Shown here piece after piece: positions 1 through 6,280 of a stretch of 10,096 nucleotides of DNA. The notes below the pieces were generated by a model that had not been told where the DNA came from, did no database searches, and was given only the letters and a program-made list of their open reading frames with translations. The stretch's first letter is position 1; the number at the start of each line of letters is the position of its first letter. The stretch comes from JAYEJW01 sp034716535 (GTDB taxonomy: Bacteria; Pseudomonadota; Gammaproteobacteria; Chromatiales; Chromatiaceae): assembly GCA_034716535.1 (NCBI GenBank), contig JAYEJW010000360.1, positions 1 to 10,096 of the forward strand, in the 5' to 3' direction. The translations under genes were made by a program, and so were the position numbers.

Positions 1-224
1 GCATCCGAAACGGCGTCAAGCCATTCGTCGTAGGGGTCATAGCGTAGGCGCGAAGTGCCGAAGCTGTGGCCCCGGAGCGGGGCGAACCGGGGCATAAAGG
101 CTGTCGCCGAGCGGAAGGCGAAAGGGGACTGGGACGTCCCGTTTCGCATCCTGAGCACGGCGACACTCCGATCTCTACGCGGGCTGCGCCACGCATGACC
201 CCCCGGAGCTGAGGCCCTGCTTGC
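1..224. other. Upstream region of rtcA, no gene recognised
   Basis: No convincing gene is visible here. On the + strand the window opens with a short frame ending at a stop near position 47, which could be the tail of an upstream gene but is too short to identify. A small GC hairpin (GCCCC at 69-73, GGGGC at 79-83) and a 10-bp palindrome (131-140) are present, but there is no T-run to support a terminator. The stretch presumably holds the promoter and leader of rtcA; no clear promoter boxes were found. Confidence 0.4.
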
Positions 225-1298
225 ATGAGCCCCTTGGAAATCGACGGCAGCTACGGCGAGGGCGGTGGCCAGCTTACCCGTCTGGCTATGGCCCTGGCCG
301 CAGTCACCGGCCGGGCCATCCGCCTGCGCAACATCCGGGCGGGACGGCCAAAGTCCGGCCTGGCGGCTCAGCACCTTGCCGCGGTGCGTGCAGTAGCCGC
401 TCTCTGCGGCGGTGAGCTGGAAGGGGCGGCCCGCGGTGCGACCGAGCTCGCGTTCCGCCCCGGCGGCATCCGTGGCGGAGACTACCGCTTCGAGGTCGGC
501 ACCGCCGGCAGCATCGCCCTCGTACTGCAGGCGGCGCTGCCCGTCGCGCTGCATGCCGATGGTCCCTGCCTCTTGACCGTGCGTGGCGGCACCGACGTGA
601 GGCTGGCCCCACCCCTGGACTATCTTCGCTATGTGTTCCTGCCCTGGCTAATCCGGCTGGGGGCGCGGGTGCGTCTGGACTCGGTGATCCACGGGTACTA
701 TCCGCGGGGCGGCGGGGAGGTGCGCCTGTCGGTCATCCCGGCCGGTCCGTTGCAACCCCTCCAGGCCGAGACACCGGGCCGCCTCCTTGCGATGCGTGGC
801 CGTGCCCATGTCGCGCATCTGGCCTCGCACATCCCCGAACGCATGGCTGCGGCGGCTCGGGCAGAGCTTTCCGGCCTGGGGCCGCTGCATATCGAGACTC
901 GGGTCTTGCGGGATGGCGATGCCGTAGGTCAGGGCGGTGCATTGGTTCTGGCCGCCCACACCGAGCGCAGCCTGCTGGGCTCGGCAGTGGTTGCCGAGCG
1001 GGGTGTGCCCGCGGAAAGACTCGGCGCGGCGGCTGGCCGGGCGCTGCGCACGGAAATCGAGGCCAGCGTCGCCCTGGACCTGCACGCCGCCGATCAGCTG
1101 CTGATCTACGCTGCCCTCGCCGCAGGGCCCTCCCGCTTCACGATGCGCGAGATCAGCCTGCATGCGCGCACCCTCATGTGGCTGATCAGCAAGTTCCTAC
1201 CGGTGGGCTTCGAGGTGGCGGAATGCCCGTGTGGGTATAGGATACAGGTCGTTCATGGCCGAGGGCGGCACTCCGCTATACTAGGAGACTACCAGTGA
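225..1298 (+). CDS. rtcA: RNA 3'-terminal phosphate cyclase
   Basis: This 357-residue protein is an RNA 3'-terminal phosphate cyclase, which uses ATP to convert RNA 3'-phosphates to 2',3'-cyclic phosphates through a covalent histidine-AMP intermediate. Seen in the sequence: the family N-terminus with EIDGSYGEGGGQ at residues 5-16, the GGTDV...APPLDYL segment around residues 120-133, the GYYPRGGGEV segment that follows, and a C-terminal HARTLMWLI stretch whose His313 matches the catalytic histidine (His309 in the E. coli enzyme). Length is slightly above the usual 340 or so. The ATG at 225 is chosen because it places the conserved motif at the very N-terminus; the ribosome site is weak. In enterobacteria rtcA sits with rtcB under RtcR, but neither is visible here. 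The last 10 bp overlap the convergent DUF427 gene, so there is no room for an intergenic terminator. Confidence 0.95.
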   Translation: MSPLEIDGSYGEGGGQLTRLAMALAAVTGRAIRLRNIRAGRPKSGLAAQHLAAVRAVAALCGGELEGAARGATELAFRPGGIRGGDYRFEVGTAGSIALVLQAALPVALHADGPCLLTVRGGTDVRLAPPLDYLRYVFLPWLIRLGARVRLDSVIHGYYPRGGGEVRLSVIPAGPLQPLQAETPGRLLAMRGRAHVAHLASHIPERMAAAARAELSGLGPLHIETRVLRDGDAVGQGGALVLAAHTERSLLGSAVVAERGVPAERLGAAAGRALRTEIEASVALDLHAADQLLIYAALAAGPSRFTMREISLHARTLMWLISKFLPVGFEVAECPCGYRIQVVHGRGRHSAILGDYQ

Positions 1299-1804
1299 TC
1301 GGTGCCGGGCTCGCCTTTGAAAGGGCCGACAATCTCTCCGGTGACCCAGCCGCCGTAGAAGCCTCCAGGCTGGGGGCGAACCCGCTCGCCGTCCAGATAG
1401 CATTGCACCCGCGCCGGATAGAACGAGAAGTAACCGGCGATCGACGCGAAGGCGTCCGTGGGTTCCGGGTAACTCCACCCGATCGGTTCGGCGGAAGCGT
1501 CAGCAATCCTCAGTGCCCAGTAGTGGGCGACTCCTTTCCACTCGCAGAAGGACGTCGCGGAGGCAGGACGCAGCAGCTCTACGGCTACATCCGCAGGCGG
1601 AATGTAGAAGGTCGGCGGGCTTGCCGTCTCCAGCACGCGACAGGTTCGGCGGGAGTCTGCGATCAGTTTTCCCTCACGGCGCACTTCCACCCGTCTGGTG
1701 TCGGGCTCCATTCTCGGAGGTCGGGGATAGTCCGAGACCGATTCCTGCCCAACTGCGGGCTGTTCGGCAAACGGCGGTCTCTTCTGACCCTGGTAGTCCC
1801 GCAT
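1289..1804 (-). CDS. DUF427 domain protein
   Basis: This 171-residue protein belongs to the DUF427 family, small single-domain proteins common in bacteria and fungi with no firmly assigned reaction. Visible family motifs, numbered from the chosen ATG, are SPPTFYIPP (62-70), CEWKG (87-91), GGFYGGW (147-153) and VGPFKG followed by PGT (159-168). These run from a central strand region to the typical C-terminus, so the domain looks complete. A TTG codon at 1828 would add eight residues, but the ATG at 1804, preceded by a G-rich stretch, is preferred. It is the last gene of the leftward block, 82 bp after the Sel1-repeat gene (58 bp if TTG is used), and probably co-transcribed. Its 3' end overlaps rtcA by 10 bp tail to tail. 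No catalytic function is claimed. Confidence 0.9.
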   Translation of the reverse strand: MRDYQGQKRPPFAEQPAVGQESVSDYPRPPRMEPDTRRVEVRREGKLIADSRRTCRVLETASPPTFYIPPADVAVELLRPASATSFCEWKGVAHYWALRIADASAEPIGWSYPEPTDAFASIAGYFSFYPARVQCYLDGERVRPQPGGFYGGWVTGEIVGPFKGEPGTDHW

Positions 1805-1886
1805 CTCAACGGCCCCCACTTTTCTCAACGTGCACGCTCCGGTCGCTCCCGGCGACGACCAATCGAACAGCTCCTTTGGCCACCCA

Positions 1887-2363
1887 TTAACAGGCTAGGA
1901 CTTCGTCGTGGTTTAGCATATAGTTGAAAACATCAAGAGCATCGCCGAATCCTTGCTCTGCTGCTCTGGAAATCCATTCCAGCGCTTCGTCGGAATTCTC
2001 GGTTACACCCACTCCTTCCAGGTACATTAGACCCAGATGGAACTGCGCCTCGGCGACACCCTGCCTAGCGGCTCTCTCGTACCAGTTGGCGGCTTCGCAT
2101 TCATCCGCCTCGACACCCGCGCCCGTTCGGTAGAGCGTGGCCAAATACAGCTGTGCGCGGGCGTTACCTTGTTCGCCGTGCGGTCGAAGTCGCACGGCGG
2201 CCTCGTCGAACCTACCTGCTTCGTAGAGCTGGAATGTCGCTGCGAGGGTGCCACCGCCGGAGTTGTCCGTCTCAACCGCCGATATAGCCATCCCTTGAAC
2301 CGCGAGGGTCATACCGATCATCATCTTTGTTAGTTCACACGTATGGCTGGACATTGAGCTCAC
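1887..2363 (-). CDS. Secreted Sel1-repeat protein
   Basis: The 158-residue product has a hydrophobic N-terminal stretch (about residues 14-29, rich in Met, Ala and Leu) that looks like a signal peptide. Sel1-like helical repeats follow: one clear repeat at about 67-102 (AQLYLATLYRTGAGV...WYERAARQG), a second at about 103-138 (AQFHLGLMYLEGVGV...WISRAAEQG), and weaker half-repeats on each side. Sel1 repeats are TPR-like adaptors for protein-protein contacts; the partner here is unknown. Two starts are possible. GTG at 2363 overlaps the stop of the upstream cupin gene as GTGA, typical of translational coupling. ATG at 2354 is three codons later and has GGTGAG just upstream. The GTG is reported, but the choice hardly changes the protein. 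The gene lies in the leftward block between the cupin and DUF427 genes. Confidence 0.85.
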   Translation of the reverse strand: MSSMSSHTCELTKMMIGMTLAVQGMAISAVETDNSGGGTLAATFQLYEAGRFDEAAVRLRPHGEQGNARAQLYLATLYRTGAGVEADECEAANWYERAARQGVAEAQFHLGLMYLEGVGVTENSDEALEWISRAAEQGFGDALDVFNYMLNHDEVLAC

Positions 2364-3052
2364 CCCGCTCTTAACCGCAAACGACGAGCACCCGAATTGG
2401 AGTCGATCGCCGCCTGGTCGACTGCAGCCGCTTCAATCGTACCGCTTTGGTCTTGTCTGATCGTGAAGAACCAGCGCCGGCTCCTCAGACTCGCTCCGTT
2501 GGCGAAAGCGCCAGTCAAAAGGACTGCGCCATGTTGGGACGCACGAAGGCGATGAATGTTGACATCCCACGGGTCCAGAACTGCCGATTCTCCGGGTCCG
2601 AGGTCGGCCGTCGAGGCTTGGCGCAGTTGCGCCATGCCGCGTGAGTATTCCTTGACCAAGGAGAAGGCGTCGATCGTGACTTGTCCGGCCAGCACCTGAG
2701 ACACCGCATAGGCACCAGGATGGTCGTGCGGGGGGATCCTGGCGGCCGGGCCGAGCCGGATGATGCCAAAACGCCAAGTCGATGTTTCTTGGATCGTGGA
2801 GCATTGATGCTCTCGGCGTTCTTGAGCCGCCGGGATACCGGTTATTCCACTTGTCAGACGACGAATGTGATTCATCCCTCGCGGCAACAAGGTAATGGCC
2901 CTCGATAGTGAGCTTCGGTCGCCTCGGGCGATCAAGGACATGGCGGCGGCGTAGCACAGCCCCCAATCCGAAATCGCGGGGCCCCTCCGTGCCAATATGG
3001 ACTGAGATACGTGATCCTGCATCTTACTGCTTGCGAATGTCGACGCCGCCAT
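2360..3052 (-). CDS. Cupin protein resembling thiol dioxygenases
   Basis: The 230-residue protein carries a cupin-type metal site. The first motif is PPHDHPGAYAVSQVLAGQV (about 107-125), with His109 and His111, and a later histidine in WDVNIHRL (His167) could complete a three-histidine iron site. That arrangement (HxH plus a distant His) is the signature of cysteine and thiol dioxygenases of the CDO/PCO/ADO type, which oxidise thiols to sulfinates with O2. Overall similarity cannot be measured here, so the family is an inference from motif spacing. The first 60 residues look like a helical N-terminal extension with no obvious signal peptide. ATG at 3052 is used; Met11 (3022) is an alternative. 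The gene starts 21 bp after the DsrE-like gene and its TGA overlaps the Sel1 start codon, so the three are very likely one transcript. A DsrE-like neighbour would fit a sulfur or thiol role. Confidence 0.65.
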   Translation of the reverse strand: MAASTFASSKMQDHVSQSILARRGPAISDWGLCYAAAMSLIARGDRSSLSRAITLLPRGMNHIRRLTSGITGIPAAQERREHQCSTIQETSTWRFGIIRLGPAARIPPHDHPGAYAVSQVLAGQVTIDAFSLVKEYSRGMAQLRQASTADLGPGESAVLDPWDVNIHRLRASQHGAVLLTGAFANGASLRSRRWFFTIRQDQSGTIEAAAVDQAAIDSNSGARRLRLRAG

Positions 3053-3073
3053 CTTCTAAACGCAACAAGCTCT

Positions 3074-3601
3074 TCACCACGAAAGCTCCGTGGTGATTAC
3101 CGTATAGCCCAGTTCGCGGTAGTCTTGGATTTGCGTCGTGGCCAAGGGCACGACATCAACGTATTGAGGGAACTCGCTCTCATCAATACCGTTCGCCATC
3201 GCATAGGCGCCGCACACATGAAACGTAATGCCCAACTCTTCGGCCAGCCGTTGAATCCGTTGATGTACGTCTCGATACAGCCACTTCTCCTCCTCGCGCA
3301 ATGCGAGCATCTCGTCGCCGTGCGACACGATAACAATCGCCAAGTCCGGGTAGCGCTCGCGTAGAAGAGACACATAATGCTCGATCCGCGGCACGATCCA
3401 TTCGAGTGCATCCTCGTTGTACTCCAATACACTGAATAGCACGCCGGCGGGCGGCGAGTCGGCCGTTAGTATTGTCTCTATCTCCTGCGCTTCCGGGTAT
3501 TCTTCCTCGTCGATGCTCGTGCTGGCGAACGTGAGCGCACCATGCAATAGCGCAATCCAACCGACGACTTGGAATGCCTTAATCCACCGTAGATAGCACA
3601 T
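3074..3601 (-). CDS. Secreted DsrE/DsrF-like protein
   Basis: The 175-residue protein starts with a likely Sec signal peptide: a positively charged start, a hydrophobic stretch at about 9-24, and a possible cleavage site after TFA at residue 26. The mature part resembles the DsrE/DsrF-like fold: a strand LAIVIVSHGDEML (about 87-99), a helix containing QRIQRLAEELG, then ITFHVCGAYAMANG with a single cysteine (Cys130), and the terminal VPLATTQIQDYRELGYTVI. In DsrE-type proteins the equivalent cysteine carries or relays sulfur; whether Cys130 does so here is inference. Periplasmic family members of unknown role are common in proteobacteria. The ATG at 3601 gives the complete signal peptide. This is the first gene of the leftward block, followed after 21 bp by the cupin gene. 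Confidence 0.8.
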   Translation of the reverse strand: MCYLRWIKAFQVVGWIALLHGALTFASTSIDEEEYPEAQEIETILTADSPPAGVLFSVLEYNEDALEWIVPRIEHYVSLLRERYPDLAIVIVSHGDEMLALREEEKWLYRDVHQRIQRLAEELGITFHVCGAYAMANGIDESEFPQYVDVVPLATTQIQDYRELGYTVITTELSW

Positions 3602-4213
3602 CGATTAAATGCCTGTTCATGGTAATTGAATAGTGATTACCGACGCTTCAGCTGATAATCGCCGCCACGTTTCCGGCCCGACCCTGCGCAGGATGCGGAC
3701 TCGCAGGCGATCAGAAGCCATGCGCGGCGGATCGAGGCGCGGCTTGAATCAATACGGCAGGTCGGCGAGATCCAGCGGTACAGGGCTTCAGCATCTGCGG
3801 CGATAGCCGTCTGCGTGGTGGAGGTGGCTAGGCGTTGTCGGGAGGGCAGGGATGAATCGAGCGTTCACCTCCGTTCCTCGTCAACATTTTTATGCCTGTC
3901 ACGGTGTTTCGCAGAGAGTAGGAAAATCAGCCCCCGAAAACAAGGAGAAAGCGGGGACGTACGACGCCTACGGTTCGTTCCTGAGCGACAGCTTCTCGCA
4001 GGCGGAGGCAGGTTGGCGACCTTCCACGCCGCTCTCGGCGGGCGGGCATTTGATTCCGATCCGTCGCAGAGGTGCCCGGTTTCGGTGGTTTGTACTGTTC
4101 CTGACACCGAACGCGCACTTGGGTGAGCTCCTCTCCTCTCGGCTTGATCAGCCACGGAGGCTAGACTCAACAAGCAACGTCAGCTGAGCCGCAACGGCGG
4201 CGGGAGGAAATCT
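3602..4213. other. About 600 bp without a convincing gene
   Basis: Several open frames exist on both strands but none has a recognisable protein, a good ribosome site and sensible composition together. A + strand frame through about 3690-3850 reads as an arginine- and alanine-rich helical protein without a start; it could be a decayed fragment. The first 60 bp next to the DsrE-like gene are AT-richer and contain the inverted repeat GGTAAT (3621-3626) / ATTACC (3636-3641), a possible operator or promoter region for the leftward block. The final part leads into the GFA gene, with a strong GGGAGGA ribosome site at 4202-4208. Confidence 0.4.
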
Positions 4214-4708
4214 ATGGAGATCGAGGGCTCCTGTTACTGCGGTCATGTCGAGTTCAGTGCGGTCTCGCACACGCCGTGCCCCTATATGCGCTGTTACTGT
4301 TCCATGTGCCGCAAGACCGCCGGGGGTGGAGGATATGCCATCAACATCATGGCTGCTGCGGATACGCTCGCCATCGAGGGCAAAGAGTACGTCGCCGTCC
4401 ACGACAATTGGGTCGACGATGAAGACCATCCGGGAGCCCTGAAACGAGGCCCGGGCAAGGGATATTATTGTCGGGACTGCGGCAGCGCCTTGTGGGCTGC
4501 CGATCCCCGCTGGCCCCAGTGGGTTTACCCGTTTGCTTCTGCCGTCGACACGCCGCTGCCAAGGCCGCCGGAGCTCGTCCACATCATGCTCGATTTCGTC
4601 GCGCCCTGGGTGGAAGTGCCCTCGGGAGAAGGGCATCGACACTTTTCGCGTTATCCCGATGAGAGCATCGAAGATTGGCACAAACGTCACGGGCTTTACC
4701 AGCCCTGA
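4214..4708 (+). CDS. GFA family zinc-binding protein
   Basis: The 164-residue protein is a member of the GFA family (PF04828), named after glutathione-dependent formaldehyde-activating enzyme (Gfa), although most members have no proven reaction. The zinc-site cysteines are all visible: Cys7 and Cys9 (GSCYCG), Cys27, Cys29 and Cys32 (RCYCSMCRK), and Cys86 and Cys89 (YYCRDCGSALW). The GSALW segment and the aromatic-rich C-terminal half are also typical. The ATG at 4214 has a strong GGGAGGA ribosome site 5 bases upstream. It appears to be a single gene: about 600 bp of non-coding sequence lies before it, and a perfect inverted repeat spans its stop codon. Substrate is unknown; a small thiol adduct is a family-level guess only. 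Confidence 0.9.
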   Translation: MEIEGSCYCGHVEFSAVSHTPCPYMRCYCSMCRKTAGGGGYAINIMAAADTLAIEGKEYVAVHDNWVDDEDHPGALKRGPGKGYYCRDCGSALWAADPRWPQWVYPFASAVDTPLPRPPELVHIMLDFVAPWVEVPSGEGHRHFSRYPDESIEDWHKRHGLYQP

Positions 4709-4736
4709 CGGCGGACAGCCAAATCGTCAGGGCTGG
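4699..4736 (+). terminator. Perfect 12-bp inverted repeat across the GFA stop codon
   Basis: CCAGCCCTGACG (4699-4710) is followed after a 14-base loop by its exact complement CGTCAGGGCTGG (4725-4736). The left arm contains the last codons and the TGA of the GFA gene. There is no T-run after the stem, so a classical intrinsic terminator is not supported. A terminator or 3'-end stabilising hairpin is the simplest reading; a recombination footprint is possible. Confidence 0.5.
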
Positions 4737-4810
4737 AGCGACGCGGAGGCCGGCAATTCGTGCAGCATCGGCCGCAGGTAGGCGCCCGCGCATGCAGGCC
4801 CGATTCACTT

Positions 4811-5282
4811 CGGCTGCTCGAGATGAATCTTTCGCCCGGTCGGGTATCGGTTCTCGAAGCGTAGCCGTTCACACTCCCGCCGTCATTCCGGCCGGGATGC
4901 CGGAATCCAGTGCCATGGATGGCGAACCCGGCCGTCGTGCGGTGTGTCTGGTCGAGGGGGATCTGAGCGGTTACCTCGAAGCTCAGGAATGGCATGCAAC
5001 GCGCTTGTACTTTGTCGGTCCGGTCGACGCCCCCGGACGCTCAGATCATGCTGTGGGCCAAAGAAGCGGGGATATTGCGTCGTGACCAACGATCTGGATT
5101 TCAGCGCAATCCTGGCCGCAACGCGCGCGGAAGGCTCCGAGATGGTCTACGCGCATGGTGCCGCCTACGAGGTCGAGTTCATGACGCTCGGCGGAAATAC
5201 GTTGGCTGTGCTCACGCTATCAGCCGACCATGCCCGCCCCGTCGACTCCCGCGAGATCGCCCATGTCCGGAAAGTCGCCTGA
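4811..5282 (+). pseudogene. DUF5615::DUF4926 fusion pseudogene, copy A (interrupted by a MITE-like element)
   Basis: The 5' part encodes a PIN-like DUF5615 toxin remnant: MNLSPGRVSVLEA from 4823, then EAQEWHATRLYFVGP after an insertion, then IMLWAKE and GYCVVTNDLDFSAILAATRAEG. The DUF5615 sequence stops at about 5138. From 5139 the frame continues as residues 28-74 of a DUF4926 protein (EMVYAHGAAYEVEF...HVRKVA), with its usual stop at 5280-5282. Damage: the start region is degraded compared with copy C; a 114-bp element is inserted at 4861-4974 and puts a stop straight after GAAGCG; there is an extra base in a C-run at about 5030-5034; and there is a second extra base at about 5064-5073 (GAAGCGGGG). 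No functional toxin can be made. The same fusion junction occurs in copy C (7481-7836), so the fusion came before the duplication. Confidence 0.8.
4861..4974. mobile_element. MITE-like 114-bp insertion with 8-bp target duplication
   Basis: Compared with the homologous copy at 7481, extra sequence sits inside the DUF5615 gene. It is flanked by the direct repeat CTCGAAGC (4853-4860 and 4975-4982), as expected of a target-site duplication. The ends form an imperfect terminal inverted repeat: GTAGCCGTTCACACTCCC at the left against GTAACCGCTCAGATCCCC read inward from the right, 13 of 18 positions matching. Inside is a perfect hairpin, ATTCCGGC (4885-4892) / GCCGGAAT (4899-4906). It encodes nothing. 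A small non-autonomous element fits best; the transposase family that would move it is not known from this window. Confidence 0.7.
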
Positions 5283-5568
5283 TTACGCTTCCGACGGACC
5301 TTCTTTGACAGCGCAGGACGCATCGGCCTCGCTTTGGGATTCGACCCCTTTACCCTTACCCGAGGAGATCGTCACCTCCGGGATCGATGCCGTCCCCGCT
5401 TCGCAGGCCGCCAACGCCGGCAGGTGCAGCCGGAGTTGGGTTACCGCCGGCCCGCTGAGGCGCTGGATCAGCCGCACGCCATTGTCATCACCGACACCTT
5501 GCGTTGAAGAAACGCGCAGTCCGGCCTATCTTGACGGGTCAAGATGGTGGGGGGTTTGGAGTGCCAAT
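5283..5568. other. DUF4926 tail repeat and unassigned sequence
   Basis: Positions 5283-5355 are the conserved tail that follows every DUF4926 copy here, ending in GGGATTCGACCCCTTTACCC. From 5356 to about 5485 a - strand frame reads VRLIQRLSGPAVTQLRLHLPAL; it looks protein-like but I do not recognise it, and it lacks a clear start. The rest leads into the operator-like palindrome and ribosome site of the broken antitoxin gene at 5569. Confidence 0.4.
5528..5545. promoter_or_regulatory. Palindromic operator candidate before the RHH antitoxin remnant
   Basis: ATCTTGAC and GTCAAGAT form a perfect 8-bp inverted repeat with a 2-base centre, 23 bp upstream of the start codon at 5569. Ribbon-helix-helix antitoxins usually repress their own operon through such short palindromes, so this is most simply the leftover operator of that antitoxin gene. 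Binding is inferred, not shown. Confidence 0.5.
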
Positions 5569-5667
5569 ATGTCTGCGGTGAAGATCAGCTCGAAAGTCGA
5601 CGAAGATGTCTGGAACGAATTCGTGGATGGAAACGAGCGTGTCACTTTCTTCGCGATCAGGCGCTGA
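5569..5667 (+). pseudogene. Truncated ribbon-helix-helix antitoxin (N-terminus only)
   Basis: The frame starts MSAVKISSKVDEDVWNEF, which matches the opening beta strand and first helix of ribbon-helix-helix antitoxins of VapB/CopG type. A GGAG ribosome site lies about 7 bases before the ATG, and a palindromic operator candidate lies upstream. After about residue 18 the sequence is replaced, and the frame ends at 32 residues inside the antisense of a cardiolipin synthase fragment. No toxin partner follows. The second helix and C-terminal toxin-binding part are missing, so it is scored as a remnant left by a deletion, though the short peptide could still be translated. Confidence 0.6.
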
Positions 5668-5902
5668 ATGTCCGCGTCCCCGCGCCGGCGCGCATCCAGA
5701 TAGCCGCGAAAGCGCCGGCCGCCGAAGATGCCGTAGAGGGGCAGGGCGATCCAGGGGGAGGTGATGAGGCCGATGGCCCAGGGGCCGAGGCGCCCTCGGA
5801 GTTTCGAGCGGTCATTTCCGCGCGCAGGGCCACGGCGACGCCGAGGAGCTCGACGCCGGCATAGGCGATGGCGATGAGCGTGAGGGAATCCGGCTCGGAC
5901 AC
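5640..5902 (-). pseudogene. Cardiolipin synthase N-terminal fragment
   Basis: On the - strand, from a GTG at 5902, the frame reads SEPDSLTLIAIAYAGVELLGVAV, a membrane segment. After a frame change at about 5778-5800 it continues in another frame as GPWAIGLITSPWIALPLYG, followed by IFGGRRFRGYLDARRRGDA and then DIQRLIAKK. This is the two-transmembrane N-terminal region of the phospholipase D-type cardiolipin synthases, ahead of the catalytic HKD domains, which are absent. The fragment ends at the junction with the antitoxin remnant near 5640. It has both a frameshift and a 3' truncation, so it is dead. It probably reached this place by the same rearrangement that removed the antitoxin's C-terminus. 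Confidence 0.65.
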
Positions 5903-5935
5903 TGGTTCGAGTGGCAAGTGCGGGGTATCTTTACC

Positions 5936-6280
5936 ATGAAGCTGCCGAACGCGAGCTCGGCCGTTGTCGAGAGGAAGAAGGTTGTCGAATACCTCCTGGC
6001 CCGCGACCATTCCTCCGGTCGGAGCAAGGCACGCTTCTTCACGGCCGTAGGTTTCAGCACCGGACAGTGGCAGACCCTAGCCAATGCGCTGTTGGAGCAC
6101 GCCCGCGATGGAGGCGTGATCAGTACCGAGAGCAGTGAATTAGGTGAGAAATTTGTCGTTGAGGGGTCAGTGATGTGTCCGGATGGCCGCCACAGGAGAA
6201 TCCTAAGCATCTGGTTCGTAACCGTTGGTCAGAGAAGCCCGCGTTTGGTGACCGCCTATCCGGCAGGAGACAACCAATGA
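5936..6280 (+). CDS. DUF6883 family protein
   Basis: The 114-residue protein matches the DUF6883 pattern as I know it: MKLPNA at the N-terminus, VEYLLARDHSSGRSKARFF (about 18-35), GFSTGQW (39-45), a central EKFVVEG (71-77), the CPDGR stretch and the end PRLVTAYPA. No catalytic residues are assigned for this family. It is regularly found just before a DUF4926 gene, and here its TGA overlaps the DUF4926 ATG as ATGA, so the two are translationally coupled. By analogy the pair may be a toxin-antitoxin or similar two-gene module, but I know of no demonstrated activity. No strong ribosome site is visible before the ATG. The last 14 codons recur at about 7925-7964 before another DUF4926 gene, a sign that a second copy of the pair once existed. 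Confidence 0.75.
   Translation: MKLPNASSAVVERKKVVEYLLARDHSSGRSKARFFTAVGFSTGQWQTLANALLEHARDGGVISTESSELGEKFVVEGSVMCPDGRHRRILSIWFVTVGQRSPRLVTAYPAGDNQ

Noticed and set aside
69..83. GC hairpin near the window start as a terminator
   Set aside because: The stem is only 5 bp and no T-run follows.
1295..1927. Long + strand frame opposite the DUF427 gene
   Set aside because: It is the antisense of a clear DUF427 domain and has no family features of its own.
3690..4187. Overlapping open frames on both strands between the DsrE-like and GFA genes
   Set aside because: Arginine-rich composition typical of high-GC shadow frames, no ribosome sites and no recognisable family.
4675..5085. + strand frame of 136 codons running through the MITE-like element
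   Set aside because: It starts out of frame inside the GFA gene and crosses the inserted element; only its last part coincides with a broken DUF5615 frame.
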